From: Lyophyllum atratum
Lineage: Eukaryota > Basidiomycota > Agaricomycetes > Agaricales > Lyophyllaceae
Length of the DNA: 64,000 nt
Reading direction: 5' to 3'
Assembly: GCA_014905825.1 (NCBI GenBank)
Contig: JACGCN010000018.1
Coordinates: forward strand, 124,001-188,000
Part shown: piece after piece, positions 44,519 to 56,511 of the stretch
How positions within the stretch are numbered: position 1 is the stretch's first letter
How the letters are laid out: each line of letters opens with the position of its first letter
The notes under the pieces: generated by a model
What the model was told of the DNA's origin: nothing
Database searches by the model: none
Seen by the model: the letters and a program-made list of their open reading frames with translations, nothing else
Position numbers and translations under genes: made by a program

Positions 44519-44991
44519 ATGTTCGCTCGTGCCGCCACCTTCGTCCTTGCCCTTCCCCTCCTCGCCCTTGCTGGCCAGTGCAACACCGGCGAGGTTCAGT
44601 GCTGCAACAGCATAAAGAACGTGCGTCCCTCCCACTCCATCCTCTCAAAATCATCTACTCACTGTGCATCGCTTCCAGGCTTCGGATGACAACGTCTCCG
44701 GCTTCCTCGGACTTATTGGCGTTGCTGTTCAAGACATCACTGCTCAAGTCGGCCGTAAGTCCTTCCCCCTCCTCGTCCTGCCTTTCTATATTCACCTCTT
44801 TACCATAGTCGACTGCAACCCCATCTCGGTGATCGCCGCTGGAGGAAACTCTTGCACCACCCAGCCAGTCTGCTGCACTGACAACAAATTCGTACGTACC
44901 ACCCGCCTTCTGAGAATTTCGACGATACTGACGACCTTGGTAGAACGGTCTTGTTGCCGTGGGTTGCACGCCCGTCAATGCGAACGCCTGA
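44519..44991 (+). CDS. Class I hydrophobin (copy 6, right of pair 3)
   Basis: Four exons, the first at 44519-44620, about 102 residues. The protein has the copy 3 type core ([12 protein letters not shown]) and C-T-T-Q-P, complete cysteines and a C-terminus ending V-N-A-N-A. Upstream DNA for about 0.9 kb matches that of copy 3 in inverse orientation. Confidence 0.9.
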
Positions 44992-46894
44992 AGGGAGTTC
45001 TTTGGTCCGGGTACTTACAACCACTTGTTATATTTCGCTAGATGACTTGATGGATCTATATACTTACCCTTCGCTGAATAACGCTCTATCGCTGGCATTG
45101 CATACGAGGTCCTGAGTAGTTTCATCCGCTCGCTGTATTGTGCAATAGGCGTCGCGGGGAGTGAAATCTGGTTCTTGGTGTACTCGACGATGAGGACATC
45201 CGTTCCTTCGTGTACAATGGGAAACATGAGGGGCGCTCACTTGGTTGCGAGGATAAGAAGTCGTTGATCGTCGGTAGAAGGGCGTGGCAGGATAGATTGC
45301 CGTTGGAAGACATGGTGGTCGCCGTCAAAAAGTTGCAACCGGTGAGGTGATAGTAAATAAATGTCAATAGACTCTTACACCGACCACCCTCGACCACCAT
45401 ATCATTATGGGACGACGGGATCGCGACATCGATGCCACTAGCAAGTCACCGGTGCCTAATGCGTCGGCGTAGAGAGGGGAGGATTTTCAGAGTGGGTCGA
45501 TCAACGGTTCTTATGAGGATGAAGCTCGGTGCTGGCGCTGGACGGTCAAGCTTCAGCTTCAAGCTTCAAGGGTCAACCAGGTTAGCTCAGGTGAGTCGCA
45601 TTTCATCAATGAGTGCTAATCTGAGGACGGTAGTAAGTAAGGCGTCCCATAACTAAACATTCAAGCCTCAAGCTTGTCGACTTTGGATCCTTGATCCTCC
45701 ATCTCATCTTCAAGTCCCATCCATTTAACTACTAGATCGATAACTTCGAGTAAGGTCTGCATGTCTCAAGGGAGGTAGCTCAACGGCCCGCAAGATCCTA
45801 GGGTCATCGGACCATGGTACGTCTTCATTACATGCCAAAGGACAACGACTGATTCGAATATACTTCACTTCTAGAACCTCAGAGAGCATAATGGAGAACC
45901 GCCAGCACATGTGTACGAGTATGCTGGAGCAACTCGACGGACATCGAAGGACGCAGGAGCCTCCTTGACATCGTGGCACATGCGCATCAAGTGACCGATG
46001 TTAGTTTCCCGTACAAGATTCTGGCCGTCTTCGGACGCGTGAAGGACCTCTGAAATCGAATTAGGACGCGTTTTCTGTCCCTCGTCGGCACTTACAGTCT
46101 ATTCGCCGTCAGCCTATCTAATGCCATCTCACTCGTGCACAGTTCGTCATCCTAATAATAAATCTGCCTTTGACGGACAAAACGTATGATACCGGGCGGC
46201 GAAGATGATGCTTGACTTTATACGGAAGTGGATGCCCACCTCCTCTGTGTCCTCCTCTTGGCACCCACACCTTCTTCCGCTGTGGCCGAAGAATGTCATG
46301 GTGCGGTGGCGGATATGGGGAAAGACGAATAGCCAGGTCATTAACCCAGGACGACTCCCGCTGCTCCTGCGTAGTCGAGTCCGGCGAAACCTATGAGTCT
46401 CTCACTGAAGCCATGACCGCTCCTGAGACCCTCATCAACGCGAACAGGCGGATGATATGAGGCCTTAATGGATGGCACGGCTGAGGGCGACGAGGATGCA
46501 TGTACAATAGCATTCGTAACACCGACTTTGAGGCTCCTCCCGTCGCCAGACAGTCCGGACTCATGGTTTCAGCGGGTCCCTCCTTCGATTCTCCTCCGCT
46601 TATGCTACGTGGACCACGGGCGGGCTAAGAGATTGCTTCGATCGCCATCGTCCTGGTCCCAGACTCCCAGGGTGCATGTTCTGCTCTTAACTTATGAACA
46701 CGCATAAACGAAGGTGGTCCAACTCCAGAATGCTTCGGTGGTCATACACATACATTGATAACAATTTCTACACTGACTGTCACTGTCTCGCTGGTCAAGA
46801 ACATCGCTACTCCCCAGGCTGCGCACTTATTCGGAATATCAACTCTGACTTATTCCTTCCAAAGGATCTTGCTGTTCATGCCACACCCGGACAA
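44992..46894. other. Spacer between copy 6 and the divergent hydrophobin
   Basis: It holds the end of the duplication arm (to about 45080), a possible truncated gene (listed separately) and about 1.5 kb in which I see no gene. Short repeats of CAAGCTTCAAG occur near 45550-45680. Confidence 0.4.
45080..45313 (-). pseudogene. Truncated unrecognised gene at duplication boundary
   Basis: A minus-strand start at 45313 opens a protein-like frame (L-L-P-T-I-N-D-F-L-S-S-Q). After a possible 35-nt gap it continues with T-D-V-L-I-V-E-Y-T-K-N-Q and A-Q-Y-S-E-R-M-K-L-L-R-T-S-Y-A, then ends where the hydrophobin arm begins. It may be a gene cut off by the duplication. No family was recognised and the model is weak. 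Confidence 0.25.
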
Positions 46895-47317
46895 CTACTT
46901 GCCTTGATAGTTCATGGCACTCATGGGCTGCCCACAGTAGTATGCAACACCGTTCTGTAGAGGCGTACGATATTAGGTGATTAATGGAGGAAGTGTGGTG
47001 GAAATACTCACGTCGAGTTGTTGGCAGCACATTGAATATGGACGGAAGTCGTCGCATATGTCGTCGGAGCTTTCGACACATTCCTCTATGTGGTGTCAAA
47101 TAATATTCAGTACGTATGTCAAGCATATCATTTGCATTAACATACGGCCAACATAACCCCGAGGGTATGGACCGGCGAACGACTCGCAGCAGTATGATCC
47201 AAGGACCGTGCCACACCGTGACTCGTTCTCTTGAGCGAGCACAAACTCATTCTCATGAGCGAGAACAAACAGCGGGAGGGCAACAAGCAAGAAGGTAACG
47301 ACTGCACGAGCGAACAT
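46895..47317 (-). CDS. Divergent hydrophobin-like protein (copy 7)
   Basis: Three exons on the minus strand, with introns between P-R and E-E-C and after Q-L-D, about 97 residues. The signal peptide starts M-F-A-R-A like copies 1-6 (F-L-L-V-A-L-P-L-F-V-L-A). Eight cysteines occur in the hydrophobin order C, CC, C, C, CC, C, but the C3-C4 interval is only seven residues, against about 13 in copies 1-6 and usually more in class I. The hydrophobic patches around it are replaced by charged residues (E-S-S-D-D-I-C-D-D-F-R). The N-terminus holds an H-E-N-E-F-V-L-A-Q-E-N-E duplication. The shared signal-peptide start suggests common ancestry; whether it forms amphipathic layers is doubtful. Confidence 0.75.
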
Positions 47318-48165
47318 GGCGAAGTGAAGTGGGTAGGTTGCCTGGTTGGCGAGATGGGGCCTTCACGGTAGATACCGCGCGCCTTTTATACTTGCGCTCG
47401 GAATGATCCCTACGCAAGTGACGCAAGAGGTGTCAGATTCTTGAAGTGACGTTCGAGATGTACGTTTCCTTAATACCCGAATAGCATCGCGAATAGCGTC
47501 GAGATTAAAGGACATCCCTAATAGGGGTTTATTATGCGCGGATCTAGAGGCAGTGTCCGATACATTTCTGTTCATGCTTGGTGGTAAGAGGTTGATCGGA
47601 GAACAGTGCGAGCCACTCAGAGTCTTGGCACTTGAGCGATGATGAGAAGATCCGTCAGGCATCAGCACAGAAATCCACCAGGTTCGAAAAGTTGTCCTCT
47701 GATTCAGGGTTACATCGATCATGGGATCCAGAAGATGGAGGTTCAGGGATCGAAATTCATGATAAGTTCCTATAGGTTCCTAGAGATGGTTAATGTCCAT
47801 CGCGACCTGTGAATTCAATGTAGGCCTACCCTGTTGCCAAGGAAGAATGGGATCGAGGCAGGGGATGGGATGTCTAGTAGTCGATAGAGATACAAGGCCA
47901 AGTTTTGAGAAGTTAGGTTAGAATAGTGAAGTACTCAACCTTCGCTGAATCAAATCTATGCTTACACCCGTTATGCGCGATCTCATTCTTTCAGCATTGA
48001 TTTTACGCCCCGGCAAGACCTTTCCAGGCCGCGCAGTCTGGATCCAATAAATCATTGTATTAAGCTACCAGAACCAGGAGGAACGCACATCATATAGTAA
48101 GGTGTCCAGCACAACTACACCAATCATATAAGTAATATATATCATAGCAGTGCGCAGTATCCAGC
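47318..48165. other. Intergenic between hydrophobin copy 7 and SET gene
   Basis: Promoter of copy 7 at the left. Nothing else recognised. Confidence 0.4.
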
Positions 48166-49457
48166 CTACATAGAATCACCTTCACTCTCTTCTCCACAGA
48201 ACGTCCTCTTCCAGCCCCAGGTGGGGAACGATGATGGGTTCGACAACCATCGAGCAAACACCAGCGCCTGCGCCGGCTCCGCATGGACCTTCGCATCGCG
48301 CACTCTCTTCGTCCACGCCTTGAACATCTCCGCATCCGCGAGCGCGCCATAACACATTGCAATCGCATCCACATGCTTCTCCGCGTCCAGCACCTGTAGC
48401 CCTTCCTGCTTGATCAATCTCAGCGCGTCGAGGTGTAGCTTTATGAGTGCATCGTCGGGCATAGAAGTATCGAGGCACCACTCCTCGAAGGAAGGAAGGG
48501 CGCGCCAGAACTGCTCGAGCGCTGCACGTGTGGTGTCGCTGTGATGAACAGCGTCTTCCGAAGGCAGTGCGCAATAGGTGCAGTTACATGTGAAGCCATA
48601 GAGCGCCCGCAGGGTCGTGTGGCGTTCGTGACGAGGGCGAGTACAAGAAGTGTATTGGATTGTGATCTCCTCTCCCTTCTTGATGGGACGCACGGCGGAG
48701 AGATAGAGGGAGAACGTAGCTGTATCCCATTCCCATCGTGCATTGGGGCCGCAGCTATGAATGAAGAACATTAGCGAGAGCCTTGATCGAGACTACGGGA
48801 GGCTGACCTGTGGTTACACCTGCTGATGTTGAGAAATACGGCTCGGTGTGTCGTAAGCTCGGGGTGGGGAACGTTGGGGACTTGGAGCTGGATCCCTAGA
48901 GCGTTGGTTCGTACAATCCCTTCCAGAAGGCCGCAGTCGTCCATGGACTTCGAATTCGCAAGTGCCATTAAATCGTCACATGCATCAGGAGGAAGTCGAT
49001 TGAACAACTCCGCATACACGTCGGAGAGTGGTATGCTCAGCCCGATGAGGTACGGAGCGACGATGATAGGGTGTTCCACGAGGACGAGGGAGCCGGCAGG
49101 TATATCTCGCAAGGCGAACATTCCTAGACCTCGATCTCCCGCGTCTCCTATTCCAAAGGTGTACAATGGGGCGGGGCATGTCGACTGAAAAGTTTTCGGC
49201 AGGAGACCTTCGACGCCCTCGTCAAGCAGAACGGCAGCCTCGAAGTCTTCGAAAAGGAAGTTCTGCATCGTATAAGAGCGTTCTCGAACGTGGCCAGCAA
49301 AATCGAAGTCAGAGGGCGCCAGCGCAGGATTGGAAGCGACCTGGGCATTGATCTTGGAACAGACGCGTGGGGGAGGTGGAGTACTTGGACCAGCTGTCGA
49401 AGAGCTGCGCCAGGCAGGAGAGAATTTCGAGAGCGTGGCATGATCTTTGGAAGGCAT
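48166..49457 (-). CDS. SET-domain protein, putative lysine methyltransferase
   Basis: Two exons, 49457-48808 and 48754-48166, with a 53-nt intron, encode 412 residues. The SET domain starts around residue 100 (G-L-G-M-F-A-L-R-D-I-P-A-G), contains the signature R-C-N-H-S-C-G-P-N-A split by the intron, and ends with G-E-E-I-T-I-Q-Y-T and a post-SET-like F-T-C-N-C-T-Y-C. These residues form the SAM pocket and the lysine channel. No MYND finger is present, although the layout resembles SMYD-type proteins and many agaricomycete paralogs with unknown substrates. The C-terminal helical region follows. Start chosen as the first in-frame ATG. Confidence 0.87.
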
Positions 49458-50647
49458 GATGAGAGATGTGGCATTTCACGACCAGTGGTCCAAGTTTATA
49501 TACGTTTTTGCTGGCCTGCTGGGCCCTGGCCATGAGACCGACTGCGAGGCCACACCCGCTTGGACCCGTCAACCCTCGAGGAAGACAAAGCGGGTCATAT
49601 TACAGCTAGTATCACACATGCCTTTTGTGTTTTGGCTCCTGAAGCTGCATCCATCAGTGCTGGAGTTGACGCTTTGACCTCACTTGCGTAATATCTGATG
49701 TGCTGAGCGCCTTTTGCGTCTTCGCAGACTTGTTCGTTCGGAGAGCGCGCAAGACCTTCGTTGGGCTGTAGTTAGGAGAACCGAAATGAAGGGATACCAG
49801 GACGAGATGAAAGGGCATGGCGAGAATAAGCTTCAAAGAAGATTATGTTGGAAACGTTGAAAACTCTTCACGATCATGTTTGTTTGCGATTGGTCACGGT
49901 ATCAGATAAGATTGTGTGATAGACCTTGGGCTCCAGCATGCGACAAGCGCACCCCTGACACGCCTTTGAGCACATTGTTCATCGACATCCGGTTTATTGA
50001 CCTGCGGGCGAAGCCTGTGTAGACATATATTTACGGCATTGATACGCACAAGAGATCCCGCAGGAGCAGAAAGACCGACGATAATGATGAATCAGATGTC
50101 GTTTCTTACTATGACCCGAGTCCACACCTGATTGAATTCTGAGCAGGGATCGGCGTGTGGCTAAAGTCGGTCCTGTTCAGGGGATATGATTGTGACATCT
50201 TTGCCCCGGATTACATTGAATCAGTTACTTACTTCTCCTGGTCCGAATGAAAAATGAAACATAGCACGTCCTATCAACATCTCCCGACACCAAGGCCTGA
50301 ATTTTCCTCCTCTGCCGATATATCACACGCTCCGATAACCTCGGCACCATCAATCTTTGAAACCAACGGGATCGCCAAACATTCAGGGTGCCTGCGGAGT
50401 GCTTAGATTTGCTCAAAGCGCTCCATGTATATTAAGGCGATCCCGAGCAGAATCTGCTGCGTGAGATGCGTAGTTGATGATATTAAGCCAGAACCACGAA
50501 GCCCTTGGATAACTTAAGGATTGGCGATCCGAGCGACATGGATGCGACGCCACGTAGTGGAGATGGGGTGAAAAGAAGAAATCCGCGGACAACGAGGTTA
50601 TAGCAAAAAGAACCAAAGAGGTCTGAACGGCGAAGCAGGACATCAAG
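49458..50647. other. Intergenic, no gene
   Basis: Nothing supported in about 1.2 kb. Confidence 0.4.
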
Positions 50648-51687
50648 TCAGATTTCCAGAACTTTAAGACCTGAGCAATTGACCGACAATAGAACGAAGA
50701 AGGTCGCAGTAAGCGAATGAGACTAACTGGCATCAAGAAGAAAACGTACCTGCACCCGAGGCTTGGATGCCCACCCTCTGTTCTGCCATCTTCCAGATTC
50801 GTGCCTCGCGAATAGAGTGCGCTTCGCGGTCAAGGAAGGGCTCCGAATCATGCATAAACACGAGCCTGGGGTCGGGTGCGTGGCCGGGCATGATGTTTGC
50901 AATCGTGGCTGCCGTGAAGCCAGGTAGCGGATCAAATATCAGGAGGAGTACGCACACACGCAGCTGAATGCAGCGTGACAAAACACCGTGTAGGGCCTGA
51001 GCAATCGTGTACGCCGTTCTGTCATCAAGTGATCGCGGGCCGACGCGTAGGTCGAAGGAGAGGTGGGTCAGACAGGGAAGGAGGTCGAAGCCCCACCATG
51101 TCGTCCAATCTTCCCATTTGTTGATGACAGAAAGGTGGGTAATCTTTTGGAAGAAGGAGAGATCAAAACGTGGATACGGGGAACCCAGAACGCCGTGAAG
51201 TAAGACGGAGAGTTTCTTGGGGCGCAAGGGGTCGAGAGCTGCTGCGATCTCGTAGTGGGGCAGACGACACGAGGTCTTCCACGTAGTTGGTACGACCCAG
51301 AATGTTAAGCTAGTGACTCCTTGGCAGACGGTGATGATTCGAACGATGCGGTCGTTGTAAATGTCGTACGAGATGCAGAGTGATTTTACGTGCGTCGCGA
51401 AGAATGCACGAGATTTTGTATGGGATGTTTCGATCGTCCGTAGGAAGGCACGGCATGTTGTCTCGCGATGAAGATTCACAACGGAGTACAGTATTCGTTC
51501 GATCCTAGAAGTCTGGTCAGCTTATACTGGGGTGTTCGATGGAGTGGGCCACTCACCAATATTGGACCAGCCGAGAAACCAAGACCAACTTCAATGCTGT
51601 TTTCCTATCATCCAGCGCAGCTTGCTCGAAGACGAGACGGAGAATATCATGAGGGAGCGCTAACTTCAGGGACGACATAATAGCCAT
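50648..51687 (-). CDS. F-box/RNI-like protein
   Basis: Three exons on the minus strand: a first exon from 51687 ending in Q-Y-W at a GT donor, a main exon covering about 51510-50750, and a short final exon 50670-50648 encoding L-K-V-L-E-I and the stop. The N-terminus is an F-box (L-P-H-D-I-L-R-L-V-F-E-Q...L-V-S-R-L-V-Q-Y-W-I). The rest is a leucine-rich region of the kind in agaricomycete F-box families (L-T-H-L-S-F-D-L, I-T-H-L-S-V). It is likely an SCF adaptor or a degenerate relative. The last intron (about 79 nt) begins with GTACGT; reading through it would instead end the protein at 50733. Confidence 0.72.
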
Positions 51688-54474
51688 CGTTGAATGAATC
51701 TGGTGGTTAAGGGATCTATGGGTGGGTCAGCTTGCTACGTTATGCTTGCCGGTGAAATGTAAGACAACGGGGGTAGCCTGATTTGAGATGGTCGTTAGAC
51801 CCGAATTAACGTCGCCTCTGACGACATCTGCACCTTCAGGTGGGATCGTAGATTTGGGTGGGTTTTGAGCACGGCGTATCATTGAGAAGGCATAGTCGGG
51901 AAGGAGTGTCGCGGCTTGCGTCCGAGGGGTCCATCAGGGAGTACTACAAGCTGAGAACATTTTCTGAAGCCTTGATCCGTTTTACTGGGTCTGTAGAAGC
52001 CTGGAACACGTGAGGCTAACCGAACGACGCGGATTTCCGGACTTGCCTTCCTCGACGATTAGTACAACGCTTCTGGATCCACTCGGGCGCGCGATGGAGG
52101 ATAGTACTGCACCCTAAGCCATCGTCATACCAGATATCGGGGTACGAGACGAGTAAAAAGTGCACTGGAATGTTTCAAAGGGCAAAGTGGGACGGAAGCC
52201 CCGCAAAATATCATACCCGACTGGGAAGCCGCCGCGTGCCTCGTGCCCGCAGGTACAGGTCCCGGGAAGCTTCTCGGCTTGCACTGCGTCGCGCATCTCC
52301 TCGCTCGTTCATCCGAGTCATCCATTTGGCGAATCTGATTCACCTCACATCCCGAGTCAAACATGGATGGCGCGGAGACCTCGGACACAACACGGAGGTA
52401 CCTTTAGTTTTTGGTTGGGTCCTTTAGAAAATTCTGCCACATAACCCAGAAATCCCCTTGAACTGAGAAATCAGTTGCGAGATGCGAATTCGCTCTGGCG
52501 AGTGGCCGTACGGGATTGAGGATATCCATCGATCTGGGTCTGTGATTTAGATCACTCGAACGTTGGGCGTGAGACGAGATCGATATCGCTTGTTTGCTTC
52601 GATTCTGCATTCCTCCTTCCCATTGAAGGCGGGGATCTTGAAAGAAGATGTCTCGGTCGGTTATTGGACCTTCAGGCGGGGAGCACAAGGGGTAAAATCA
52701 GATAAGGGTGTCTGATGGTGTAAATTCGAGAAGCAGCAGCGGGGAGAAATTCAAAGGGTAGAGCCAATACTACGTTGGCATGAAAAGTGCGGGAAATCTG
52801 GATATCTGCCTACTTACCTGTACGCGTCGGTGCGCATGCGCAGCCGGACGGAGATCATATCCAGCCATATGTACAAACTCGGTAACAACCTTGACCAATC
52901 TGCATCCAGGACATCGCTCGACTTTGGCCAAGACTTCCCTTGGGGACGGTAATTCTCCGTCCGTCGGAAGGTATTTCTCCCTCTCAGTGACCCATGCGAA
53001 TTCCTATAAGAAGGAGAACAACAGAGATTGATACCAGATAGAAAGAGATTCTGGCCAGATTCGGCCGCGCTCTTTCAAGGGACGTCAGATTGCATAGCGG
53101 TCGCCATCTCCGACGAGATTGGCTATCGACTTGGACCTTCTTTCGGCGTGAATGGTAGTCGCGTTTCTGCTTTACGTTCAGATCATAGTCACGGACTAGA
53201 TAACCAGGTGCTCAACTGATTATTTGACGTCAAGGAATCGCTGTGTATTTGGGATCTGTCCAAATACACGAACTTGAAAACAGCGAGTTGTTGAAACTGT
53301 CAGGTAGAGCGGACTGGTACCTTGACAACCACTCGTAGGAGCGCGGTTCCGCAGGAATACAATAACTCAAAGGTTCCCAATATCTTGTTATGCATCACGA
53401 CGCAAATAGATGCCCCGAGGACTAAGAAGGGTCACCACGCCAGTAGAGTAGACGGCATTGCCTTCGCGTCTGATTGACTACCAAGTGCTAAATGTTGTGA
53501 GTGTGGGCGTCAAGCAGTGTACGTGTTGACGTTCGATACCGATGTCGCCTTGTCCGCGGTGGTATGCCCCAGGTCCATAGAGTAGGTAGTCGTCCGACGA
53601 CGGTAGCAATAGGCAGCGAGAAAGCTTGAGCAGCATGAAGACTTCATGAAACACTTGAATGCGTTCTGACGTCCAACTTCCAATCGCGAAACTGTCCCAG
53701 TGTCCCGGTGTCCGGGCGTATTGCGTCAGGCTCGAGGGGAGTCCCAGATCTAGATACTATGACACCATGCAGGTGATGTCCAAATGATCCAAAGCTGGCT
53801 ATAAGCTGTATGGAGTTTAGCCACAGAGAAGTCCTCCACGTCCAGAGACTCAAGGTGGCATCATGATATTGAGAAGAAACCAGGTCCTAGAGTGCCGAAA
53901 GTGTTTGCTTAGAAATTTTATCTTATCTTATCGATCATCATCCAACTTTCCAAGGTTGATTTTTTTCCTGGGTGAAGCAAGTGAAGCACCTCGATACCGA
54001 GGATATAACATGTAATAGGGCAGCGACTTGCTACACTCAATATCGTACGGTCAGCGGACGACAAGAGACAATAATGGTTCCTCAGTTCTGCGTCCGTAGG
54101 GAGTGGTAGAACTGAATTTCTGCGAGAATCTGAAGCCTTCCACCTTTTGACCTCGAGATCAGGTGCTGCATCTGTTCTACTCGCCCATGGTCGTTAACTG
54201 GCAGCGTTTTATGTCGCAGCTTACGGTGAATTCAGCGTGACAACAGATTGTCACATTGATTCTGGCACGCTTATGATGGTCAAAGGTTGACAATGACAAA
54301 GTCCTCCCAGTGTCACTTGCAAGAACACTTCTCCTGAATATCATTTGTTTCGTGCGTTTCGTATCTCTGGTAGCCTGCAACTGTGAGTTATGTTTCGGTA
54401 CCTATCACCGTCTCTCGAGTTTTTCAACATGATTTCGTCACACCCAGTAATCGAGCTGTGGCTCCCAACGCTCG
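51688..54474. other. Gene-poor stretch of 2.8 kb
   Basis: No gene can be supported. A minus-strand frame near 53644-53853 has a leucine-rich look and may be a remnant of another F-box-type gene. Confidence 0.35.
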
Positions 54475-55857
54475 ATGCAGACACGGCAGACCAGCGACAC
54501 ATCTCTAAGTATCCCACAGGACGTTATCGAATGTATCGTCGCAGAACTCCAAAAGGACAACCATTCCCTGAAGCGATGTGCTTTGGCTTCCAGCTCACTG
54601 AGGAACGCGGCTCACCGACATCTCTTCTATTCCATCACTATCTCAAACGAGAACCTAGCAAGTCGGTTTCATGCCCTTCTTCAATATCAATCAACGATCG
54701 CCCCCCTTGTTCGATATCTCAGAGTCTCTACCGGCTCCCCGAATCCCGCAACATTGCTTCCGGACTGGATAGTTGGCGAATCAGTCCGGAGGATGGAGTC
54801 AATCCTACGACGCCTCGCTCCCTATCTATGCTCTTTCACGTTCGTGGGCCCAGCAATATTCTCACTCATCGCAATGTCTCGTTCTTCCCTGCATTCTGCA
54901 ATCATCGGACTCTTCCAGGCGCCCAACCTTATCGAGGTCCAACTGAAATCAATGCCCTTCCCGCCACTTCATGCACTCAGAGACTGTTCTCAACTCAAAC
55001 GGATATATATTTTCAGAATTGCGCCGTTCCAAGATGTGGAACAGGAAGTGATATCCGATGGCGACTTGCAACAACCTGATCAGGCAGATCAGCAGGCGCG
55101 AGGACAGGTCGATTCCATATACACCGATCTCACACCCGGCTTTCTTTTATTGGCAAAAGCCCTAACAGATCGTGAATCCCGCCTTGGCTTCTCTTCTTTA
55201 CGACATCTCGAAATTGTCGAGGAACAGGATATGACATTAGCGCTGCTCCTACCTTGGCCGTCACACTGGCCGTCACATATGAAGGAGACTATATGTCTGC
55301 TCGAAAATGTTGCGCCAACCCTGGAATCCTTCGCCCTGCGGAATATGAACCTGGAGGTCAACTCTGGTCCGTGCGCTTTAGTCCTATTGGAGGAGATAAT
55401 TTTTTTCATTTTTCACACAGAGATACATCGTCTGTTCCCAGTGGCTAAGATGCGCAATGTCCAATCTTTATCCTTTACCGTCGTCTTGGGGCACAGATTG
55501 GGGAGCAGCCTTGCTTGGCTCATTACCGCTATGGAGACTCTTGCTACTCCTGAGCATCCCCTTCAAAAGTTCATTCTCCGATTGGGGAAGGTGTGTTCAC
55601 CCGATGCGAGTTTTTATGGTATAGATTCTGGGAGTAGTCCTGGAAACGACGATTTCTGGAGTGCTCTGGATTCAGTACTGGGGAATAGCAACTACTCAAA
55701 ATTGCGGCAAGTGATCGTCACATTTACCGTTCCTATGCCTCCGCATCCGACTTTCGAGCCAGCTTTCTTGAGGGTGATGCCAGTTTTGTCTCGAAAGGGG
55801 ATACTGAAAGTCAAGTTTTGCGAGGAGCTGGAGGACCCCACCCTTATTATGCGCTAA
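54475..55857 (+). CDS. F-box/RNI-like protein, single exon
   Basis: An uninterrupted gene of 460 residues. The N-terminus I-P-Q-D-V-I-E-C-I-V-A-E-L...L-K-R-C-A-L-A-S-S-S-L-R-N-A-A-H-R-H-L-F matches the short F-box-like module of many agaricomycete proteins. The following region has irregular leucine-rich segments (L-R-H-L-E-I-V, L-E-S-F-A-L-R-N-M). No signal peptide. Probably a ubiquitin-ligase adaptor or a member of the expanded family with unknown function. The start at 54475 is supported by the F-box beginning about 12 residues downstream. Confidence 0.8.
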   Translation: MQTRQTSDTSLSIPQDVIECIVAELQKDNHSLKRCALASSSLRNAAHRHLFYSITISNENLASRFHALLQYQSTIAPLVRYLRVSTGSPNPATLLPDWIVGESVRRMESILRRLAPYLCSFTFVGPAIFSLIAMSRSSLHSAIIGLFQAPNLIEVQLKSMPFPPLHALRDCSQLKRIYIFRIAPFQDVEQEVISDGDLQQPDQADQQARGQVDSIYTDLTPGFLLLAKALTDRESRLGFSSLRHLEIVEEQDMTLALLLPWPSHWPSHMKETICLLENVAPTLESFALRNMNLEVNSGPCALVLLEEIIFFIFHTEIHRLFPVAKMRNVQSLSFTVVLGHRLGSSLAWLITAMETLATPEHPLQKFILRLGKVCSPDASFYGIDSGSSPGNDDFWSALDSVLGNSNYSKLRQVIVTFTVPMPPHPTFEPAFLRVMPVLSRKGILKVKFCEELEDPTLIMR

Positions 55858-56511
55858 GCTACATGCGTTGAACGCTCCCATGACACCATCGGTCCACCGC
55901 TTTCTTGAAGGATGTTGTATACCATCGTTAAACCGTTGATCTGTTTGTCTCTCGTCTCCCTTGCCCACATTTTAATGATTTCTGTCATTTCAAGTTGTCG
56001 ATGTCTATGTCAACCTATCAAAGGAATATACACCGAGATCTAAAGCCAGTATGTGTCGTCATACCGAAACTTATACACAATTAGCAGAGTACTAGTAGCG
56101 TCAGCATTGTTCATAGGCGAGGCGATACTAGCGCTCAGAGTGTCGGGGACAGAGCTCATGGCAAAGGTTGACCAAGGACTCTGACGTCGCTCGACGTTTT
56201 GTGGGATTAAAAGACTTGTCCTGACAGCTCTGAATGCCGTCGTTCGCTTCCATCTCCTAAGATGCGCAGGATATCATATTGGCGTGTGAGGGTTTGTTGG
56301 GGTGAGGTCTTGGATGGACGTCTCATCTTATCTGATCACGATCGTAACAACATCCTGGACTTATCCGATCCTAAAAAAATTACAATTTCCTCTTTCCCCC
56401 TGCTACAATCCCTACAGCTCTACGTATACGTATTCTATTTTCAATGCGATGTGATGCGATCCGATGCAACTGGTATGTCCGATCCTAGAGTCTACAGCGC
56501 CTCCGAGGGAT
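55858..56511. other. Intergenic, convergent 3' ends
   Basis: 3' flanks of the F-box and peroxiredoxin genes. Nothing else. Confidence 0.45.

Larger units (their letters stand above)
41830..45080. repeat. Right arm of large inverted duplication (hydrophobin pair 3)
   Basis: Reverse-complement partner of about 33060-36000. Once the 640-bp MITE at 43001-43640 is removed, gene order, intergenic words and the shared palindrome coincide. The boundaries are approximate because the flanks fade gradually. Confidence 0.85.

Noticed and set aside
54390..55079. 229-codon frame overlapping the F-box gene at 54475
   Set aside because: It is a different frame of the same DNA and lacks the F-box and leucine-rich pattern.
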